56,357 bases of DNA from assembly GCA_026390635.1 (NCBI GenBank), contig JAPLFO010000140.1, positions 19,069 to 75,425 of the forward strand, given 5' to 3'. Both the position numbers and the translations under genes were made by a program. The notes below the pieces were generated by a model, which made no database searches, had not been told where the DNA came from, and saw only the letters and a program-made list of their open reading frames with translations. Shown here piece after piece: positions 51,826 to 56,357 of this stretch; within the stretch, counting starts at the first letter, position 1, and each line of letters starts with the position of its first letter. This stretch comes from Ignavibacteriales bacterium. Its GTDB lineage: Bacteria > Bacteroidota > Ignavibacteria > UBA10030 > UBA8401.

Positions 51826-51849
51826 CTCGACTCCATGGAGTCGAGCTAC
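51826..51849 (-). repeat. REP unit upstream of the RAYT gene
   Basis: On the minus strand GTAG (51849-51846) then CTCGACTCCATGGAGTCGAG, a perfect 20-bp palindrome (51845-51826). Inverted relative to the unit at 51040-51063, and nearly identical to the right unit at 7831-7854. Confidence 0.85.
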
Positions 51850-51874
51850 AGATTTGAATTGCAGATATTTTTCT

Positions 51875-54800
51875 CTACAATTTCCCCGCAACAACGGCCA
51901 CTTCTTTCAATGTCCGTATCGCATTCCCACGGCCATCCAATGCTTCAAAGAGAATGACATACATTCCGATCCGCACTCGCTGGCGATAGTCATCGAGACC
52001 GTCCCAGAAAATTGTGCCCGTGGAAGCCGATGCCTCCCTCTCTGCCAATGTTCTAACTAACCGTCCTGTAATGTCAAAGCAACGCACGCGGAGAAGTGCA
52101 ACTGCCGTCGGAAGTTCATACGAAATGCCAAGCATATCTTCAATACCATCATTGTCCGGCGAGAATGGGTTGGGAAACAAATGAAGCCGGCCGGCCGATG
52201 GAACCACTTGGGTGAAGATGGAGTTTCGGTTTCCCGGTGTACCTCCTGCGGGATCAACACAAGAACTCCAGGTGTGCCCGGTGTTTTCAAAAACATCCGG
52301 ATTGATCCGCTCAAGTGATCTCCCCTCAGGCACCAAGCCCGCCAGATGCCATGACGGCACATAGCAAACACTGTCGACAATTGAGCCTGTCTGATCGTAC
52401 AGCACAACATCATCGCCGTCATTTCCCAGTCCAAGATCGTGGCGGGCGGCACATAACTGACTGTCGGCAAGTCCTGGAAATTGCTCACACAGGACGGAGT
52501 CTTTCGCGATGACAAAATATTCCCCCGGATACTTCGGTCGCAGGCCTGCTTGAAACATTGTTGTTGTTCGAGAGCCCGATGCGGACGGACTATCCGCGAG
52601 ACGCCACCCTTCCAGCGAGATCGTATCTGCGGATCGATTATACAGCTCAACGTATTCTGCGCATCCCGCTCGCGGATTGTACATGATTTCGTTGATGATA
52701 ATCGACTGCGGCCGATACGCTGAGGCGATACGTATCACCCCGACATTGTTTGACTGCCGCTGATCATCTTCCGCCGCGGCCACCGCCAGAAATGTCTGAA
52801 TGCCTACTCCAATCGTGTCTGGTTGCCAATGAATTATCAATGAATCACCCGGCACACATCGTGTCGCGATCCGTTCTGCATGAACCAGTTCGTCGCTGTC
52901 CGGAAGAGAGTCCCTATCCCGGTCATGATACCACGACATTGTGACGCCAGTGATTTCAGTTCTTCCAATATTTTTTGCCGTTGCGGATATGAGGATCCCA
53001 CCCCCGCTCCGTTCATACCACGTACGCAGAAGAGTCATGTCTGTATCTTTTCGGGCAAAGTCATTCTCCATTCCCGGCGAAGGTACGCCGACATACCAGT
53101 TTGCAGAATCGCAGGAACCGCCTGCATCGTCAGAGCGCTGCAGCGAGGTTCCATTCACTCCACCCCAGGACGGACGGTACCACACGCTATCCATAACAAT
53201 ATCCCGATTGTCATAGAGAACAACCGCATCCGGAGTTGTGTTGTTGAATGCTCCATGAGCGGCAAACACAACCGGAACAGATGTCGCCACGTACTGATAC
53301 AATGTCGAATCCGCGGTGAGCAGAAAGAAAGAATGGGGTGCTACCCGTGTTTGCGGACCATGAACGGCCCCCCGTTGGCTCGTTCCTGCATCGGAGATTT
53401 TCCATCCACCGATATCTATCCAGGAATTCGTTCGGTTATAACATTCTACCCATTCGGGCGCTTCGTCCGTCGGCGCATACATAATTTCATTAATCGCGAT
53501 ACAATGCGGCAAACACCCTACACTGAATCGTAGTGACGCGTGGTTGTTGGTCGTGTCTTCATCTTCTGCAAATGACACAGAGGCGGCCGCACCATATTCC
53601 CCCTGTTTCAAGACGCCACAATTGAGGCTCACCTCTGTTGAATCGCCCGGCATCAGGACGCCTGCCGTGCTTTCTTCTATGAGGCATCCCTCGGCGGGAA
53701 AAGCAAACGGATACTGCACGCACTCAACACTCAGCCGGATATTCTGCGCTGGACACCGTCCATTGTTTTTAATCATTCCGCGCATAAGTATTGATGAGTT
53801 GACGACGGGATTTCGTGGTTCGATCGTGAGGCGCATGAGAGCCGCATCAAAGTCTTTGGGGGAAAGACTGTTGCTCATACCTGGAGTCGCACCAAGCGGG
53901 TGGCGGGAACTTCCCCAATTCGACGATTGAGTGGAAGATACCGCCGTGTCGATCCGTTCCAGCGATGTGCCGCCCGTGCCGCCCCACGAAGCATCATATT
54001 GAACGCTGTCCATGAAATAGCCCGACGGATCCAGAAGAACGACAGCATCTTTTGTATTACCCAGGCTCGGAAGAGACGTACGCAATACTCCGGCGGCGCA
54101 GGAGGGATAATACTCCGCGATTGCGCTGTCTTTTGATATCAAAAAATATTCTTTGGGATGGACGATAAATGATTGTGTTGTTAGTGTCACGCGAGATGAT
54201 AGATCGCTGATCTTCCAATCTGCGAGATCGAGCGTGTCAAGAGAAATGTTCATGCACTCCACCCATTCGGGTCCGTTACTTGGAGCGTACATAATTTCAT
54301 TGATCAGCACCGAGCGATTGCGCGGAAGTATTGTTGTATAGAACGATGCGGTATCGTTGGTCACATCTTCGTCGTTTACAGCAGAGAGTCGTCCGGTGAT
54401 GCGATGTTTGCCCGGCCGCAGCCCTGCAACCGTGAATGACAACATAATAGAATCGCCGGAGGCAAGCGACTTCTCCATGCCCGTATCCGCAAGCTGCCTG
54501 TTGCCGTACCAACATGAATCCATCACGACGGTCCGAAAATTGCAGGGACCGCTTTCCCCTAGATTCTTAATTGAGAGCGTTAGTGTTAGTGCAGAACCCG
54601 TTCGTTCAAAAAATCGTGGCCCTGAGATCGCAGCGAGCGCAAGATCGACCGACTTTGCGACACCAATGGAAATATCGTCTATGCGGTAGATTCCCGCCGT
54701 GCTTGCTCCATTTCCCAGACATCGCCAGCGGATTCGAACATTTGTGTGATGCGAGAGAGCTGGCGGAAGAGACACTACTCTCTTTACATATGCCGTTGCA

Positions 54801-55207
54801 CTCAGAAGACGCAGAGTGTCTGAGAGTACCGTGGAGAATGTTGTGTCCCCGTCGATTGATGCTTCGAGAATGACGCCGGCAGTATAGGTTGACGTACGTC
54901 GTTCATAGAACTCCAGCTGACCCGCGATCTTGTTTTGAAAATCGAATGAAGGAGAGATCAACGATTGCGGCGTCTTTGCATCAGACGAGACCAGAAATTT
55001 AACACCAGTGTGAGCAGAGGAAGAAGAGGAATCGACCTTGAAATCGCCCGACGTATTTTTTGCGTTCGTGGTTTTCCAGTCTGCCTGCAGTGTACCGGCG
55101 GGGACAGACTCAAAAGATTCGCGAAATGGATAGACAGAAATCTGGGAAACAACGGCGGGTGAAAATACAAGAAGAAACACAGCGGTGCCCAGTGTGCGCA
55201 GCAACAT
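51875..55207 (-). CDS. Large secreted lamin-tail-domain protein with CARDB repeats and FlgD-like tail
   Basis: 1,110 aa. Signal peptide, then a jelly-roll-like domain (~25-195, ESFESVPAGTLQADW), then three alternations of CARDB and lamin-tail domain (LTD) modules. The LTDs begin near 305, 575 and 840, each opening INEIMYAP or INEIMYNP and ending with a DSVxYxxSW segment. The C-terminal ~110 residues (LHLFPNPFSPDNDGIEDMLG...) are a FlgD-like/CHU-type sorting domain. Such proteins are cell-surface or secreted, often next to nucleases. Start at 55207 after AAAAAAAGGGGGGG. Confidence 0.85.
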   Translation of the reverse strand: MLLRTLGTAVFLLVFSPAVVSQISVYPFRESFESVPAGTLQADWKTTNAKNTSGDFKVDSSSSSAHTGVKFLVSSDAKTPQSLISPSFDFQNKIAGQLEFYERRTSTYTAGVILEASIDGDTTFSTVLSDTLRLLSATAYVKRVVSLPPALSHHTNVRIRWRCLGNGASTAGIYRIDDISIGVAKSVDLALAAISGPRFFERTGSALTLTLSIKNLGESGPCNFRTVVMDSCWYGNRQLADTGMEKSLASGDSIMLSFTVAGLRPGKHRITGRLSAVNDEDVTNDTASFYTTILPRNRSVLINEIMYAPSNGPEWVECMNISLDTLDLADWKISDLSSRVTLTTQSFIVHPKEYFLISKDSAIAEYYPSCAAGVLRTSLPSLGNTKDAVVLLDPSGYFMDSVQYDASWGGTGGTSLERIDTAVSSTQSSNWGSSRHPLGATPGMSNSLSPKDFDAALMRLTIEPRNPVVNSSILMRGMIKNNGRCPAQNIRLSVECVQYPFAFPAEGCLIEESTAGVLMPGDSTEVSLNCGVLKQGEYGAAASVSFAEDEDTTNNHASLRFSVGCLPHCIAINEIMYAPTDEAPEWVECYNRTNSWIDIGGWKISDAGTSQRGAVHGPQTRVAPHSFFLLTADSTLYQYVATSVPVVFAAHGAFNNTTPDAVVLYDNRDIVMDSVWYRPSWGGVNGTSLQRSDDAGGSCDSANWYVGVPSPGMENDFARKDTDMTLLRTWYERSGGGILISATAKNIGRTEITGVTMSWYHDRDRDSLPDSDELVHAERIATRCVPGDSLIIHWQPDTIGVGIQTFLAVAAAEDDQRQSNNVGVIRIASAYRPQSIIINEIMYNPRAGCAEYVELYNRSADTISLEGWRLADSPSASGSRTTTMFQAGLRPKYPGEYFVIAKDSVLCEQFPGLADSQLCAARHDLGLGNDGDDVVLYDQTGSIVDSVCYVPSWHLAGLVPEGRSLERINPDVFENTGHTWSSCVDPAGGTPGNRNSIFTQVVPSAGRLHLFPNPFSPDNDGIEDMLGISYELPTAVALLRVRCFDITGRLVRTLAEREASASTGTIFWDGLDDYRQRVRIGMYVILFEALDGRGNAIRTLKEVAVVAGKL

Positions 55208-55227
55208 ACGCCCCCCCTTTTTTTGCA

Positions 55228-55256
55228 AATATAGTGAATTATTGCGAATTCGTCAA
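55228..55256 (-). promoter_or_regulatory. Putative promoter of the LTD protein gene
   Basis: Minus-strand TTGACG (55256-55251), a 17-bp spacer and TATATT (55233-55228). An A7-G7 homopolymer lies between it and the ATG and forms the Shine-Dalgarno. Confidence 0.6.
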
Positions 55257-55341
55257 CAATGCACTACACCCGCAACACGCGCACACAAAGTAATTTCCAT
55301 GTCGCCCGATCGCACGCCCCTTGTGCCGACTTCCATGCCCG

Positions 55342-55962
55342 CTATTTCTCGCGGCGGAAGATAATGCGCCGGTCGCCGCACTGCAGCGGCTTGCTAAACT
55401 CGCCTTCCTTCAGTTGCATCAATTCTGTCCGAACTGCTATCGGATACTGGTGAAGTTCCACCAGGCCGAGAGATCCGCGCAGAGCTCGCGCTTTCGGACT
55501 GGCATGCACCATTGCCAGCTGGCCAAAATCCGCCCCTGAAACAAGCTGTTTGTAGAGAGAATCGGCCAGTCCGCAATTCTCACATTCGATAGCGGCCAGA
55601 TACATCTGCAATGGATCCTCAAACTTAAGTGTTATGCGCTGACGGATCCAAAGGCGAATCGGCTTTTCACCCATTTTGGCAGGCAGAAATTGCCATTGCA
55701 GTAACCGTTGCTCTGCGGCGGAGTCCCAACCCTCATCACCGCTGGAATTCTGGAGTTTTGCCTTGGAAACAGCACCCGTTTCCAATATCAACAAATCGGC
55801 GACGATTTCCCGGTATCTCCCAGGAGCACCGGCCGGAAGTGGCGGCAACCCGGTATAGTCAACCAATTTGGGAAGCGTGTAGGGTTGATCCAAAGCTCCG
55901 GATGACGAACAGCCGACAATGAGAAATACAGAGACGAGAACAGAGAGCACACAGTTTTTCAT
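55342..55962 (-). CDS. Lipoprotein fusing a TonB C-terminal-like domain to a partial parvulin domain
   Basis: 206 aa. The start at 55962 follows GGAGGTGCGCC and gives lipoprotein signal VSVFLIVGC then SSSG. Residues ~70-130 look like a TonB C-terminal domain (LETGAVSKAKLQNSSGDEGW...AAEQRLLQWQFLPAKMGEKPIRLWIRQRITLKF, pattern only). The C-terminal ~85 residues match the second half of a parvulin rotamase: ADSLYKQLVSGADFGQLA, then GSLGLVELHQYPIAVRTELMQLKEGEFSKPL. The first strand and the substrate-binding His of parvulins are absent. Function unknown; it should face the periplasm. Confidence 0.65.
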   Translation of the reverse strand: MKNCVLSVLVSVFLIVGCSSSGALDQPYTLPKLVDYTGLPPLPAGAPGRYREIVADLLILETGAVSKAKLQNSSGDEGWDSAAEQRLLQWQFLPAKMGEKPIRLWIRQRITLKFEDPLQMYLAAIECENCGLADSLYKQLVSGADFGQLAMVHASPKARALRGSLGLVELHQYPIAVRTELMQLKEGEFSKPLQCGDRRIIFRREK

Positions 55963-55977
55963 GGCGCACCTCCGTTG

Positions 55978-56003
55978 ATTATACAAAGGGCAAAATTGCC
56001 CTT
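55978..56003 (-). promoter_or_regulatory. Minus-strand -10 box with 18-bp operator-like palindrome
   Basis: A perfect TATAAT (55983-55978) lies 16 bases before the TonB/parvulin start. Two bases upstream sits AAGGGCAAAATTGCCCTT (55986-56003), a perfect inverted repeat with arms of eight. No good -35 is seen, so a regulator may bind the palindrome. Confidence 0.5.
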
Positions 56004-56123
56004 GTGAAAGAATGTAGTGACAAATATCGACAAATTCATTGACTGAAATCACACACTTCGGCACGGCTATCGATTGCCTCTGCAAGAAAAGGAATCTGCT
56101 TTTAGAAACCTGGTCGAAAGGCA

Positions 56124-56193
56124 TTGCCACAAAGATATGAAGACACAAACTTGTATTTTTCAATCAGTTCTTTTTTTTGTGACTTCGTGGCAA
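56124..56193. repeat. 70-bp inverted-repeat element, second variant
   Basis: Left TTGCCACAAAGATATGAAGA and right TTTGTGACTTCGTGGCAA form terminal repeats similar to the TTGCCACAG family, with an AT-rich core. It lies next to the transposase remnant. Confidence 0.7.
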
Positions 56194-56217
56194 GTAAAAG
56201 GGTTTTCGTCCAAGTCC

Positions 56218-56357
56218 CTAGTGTTGTGTCTCAGAAATATATTGACAAAGTCTCTTGATCTTCGCAAGGATGGATTCAGCCGTCGCAGTCCATGAAAAGG
56301 GTTTTGGGTGCCTGTTATATTCTTTGACGTACAGCTCAATTTTAGAAACAAGCTCTT
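56218..56357 (-). CDS. IS630-family transposase, C-terminal fragment running off the window
   Basis: An open frame enters from the right edge and stops at 56218 (TAG). The 45 visible residues include ELVSKIELYVKEYN, PFSWTATAESILAKIKRLC and end YISETQH. This is the typical C-terminus of IS630-type transposases (xNxxxxPFxWTxTAxxIL). Whether the rest is intact lies outside the window. Confidence 0.75.
   Translation of the reverse strand, partial: ELVSKIELYVKEYNRHPKPFSWTATAESILAKIKRLCQYISETQH

Noticed and set aside
56160-56351. 63-residue minus-strand ORF at the right edge
   Set aside because: It is the wrong frame of the IS630 transposase tail, which reads cleanly in the neighbouring frame to its TAG at 56218.
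1-56357. CRISPR array, tRNA or rRNA genes
   Set aside because: No regularly spaced direct repeats and no T-arm/anticodon patterns or rRNA-like stretches were seen on either strand.

Overview
The window is a gene-dense bacterial chromosome segment of roughly 50% G+C. It most resembles the Ignavibacteria/Kryptonia/Chlorobi side of the Bacteroidota (FCB group). Three things point there: secreted proteins ending in type IX secretion (T9SS) tails of the QNYPNPFN type, many lipoproteins, and a long yicC-gmk-rpoZ-coaBC gene string. Unlike classical Bacteroidia, many genes have clear Shine-Dalgarno sites, and most promoters I could read are sigma70-like with a 17-bp spacer. The assignment is an inference from gene content. 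I found no rRNA, tRNA or CRISPR array.

Layout. 1-4.1 kb: an unrecognised lipoprotein, then deoxynucleoside kinase and the GTPase TypA. 4.1-7.7 kb: the elongasome genes mreD-mrdA-rodA, with mreB and mreC not adjacent. 7.7-13.5 kb: a tight minus-strand operon sthA, HerA-like ATPase, DUF1684 lipoprotein and a GHL10 glycosidase-like secreted protein. 13.8-18.3 kb: a UvrD-type helicase with an unusual N-terminal extension, and a pseudo-M1 peptidase with a TPR-like tail. 18.4-24.4 kb: CtpA protease, a small VKOR-like protein overlapping a transglutaminase-like protein, and several lipoproteins and esterases. 24.4-32.5 kb: a long minus-strand string running yicC, gmk, rpoZ, coaBC, type-4 uracil-DNA glycosylase, dnaB, a DUF1460 protein, an HDOD protein and two exported proteins. 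32.6-43 kb: M28 peptidase, a phytol-kinase/DUF92 fusion, holA, cyclophilin, an outer-membrane protein, a flippase-like protein, LolA, FtsK and ComB. 43.2-46.5 kb: RNase G, transaldolase and GcvT. 46.8-56.4 kb: an RsbRD-like protein, an S9 peptidase, a broken small membrane gene, a DUF885-like metallopeptidase, a REP-associated transposase, a 1,110-residue lamin-tail surface protein, a TonB/parvulin fusion lipoprotein and the end of an IS630-type transposase.

The intergenic DNA is the most distinctive part. The REP-associated transposase (RAYT) is flanked by inverted GTAG-headed hairpins, and a paired copy lies about 43 kb away. A second, unrelated family of short inverted-repeat elements (TTTGCCACAG ends) recurs in at least seven gaps. 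Several promoters sit so close to the start codon that the mRNAs would be leaderless. FtsK appears to start at an AUC codon preceded by a well-placed Shine-Dalgarno, and a terminator-like palindrome lies inside the signal-peptide region of one gene.
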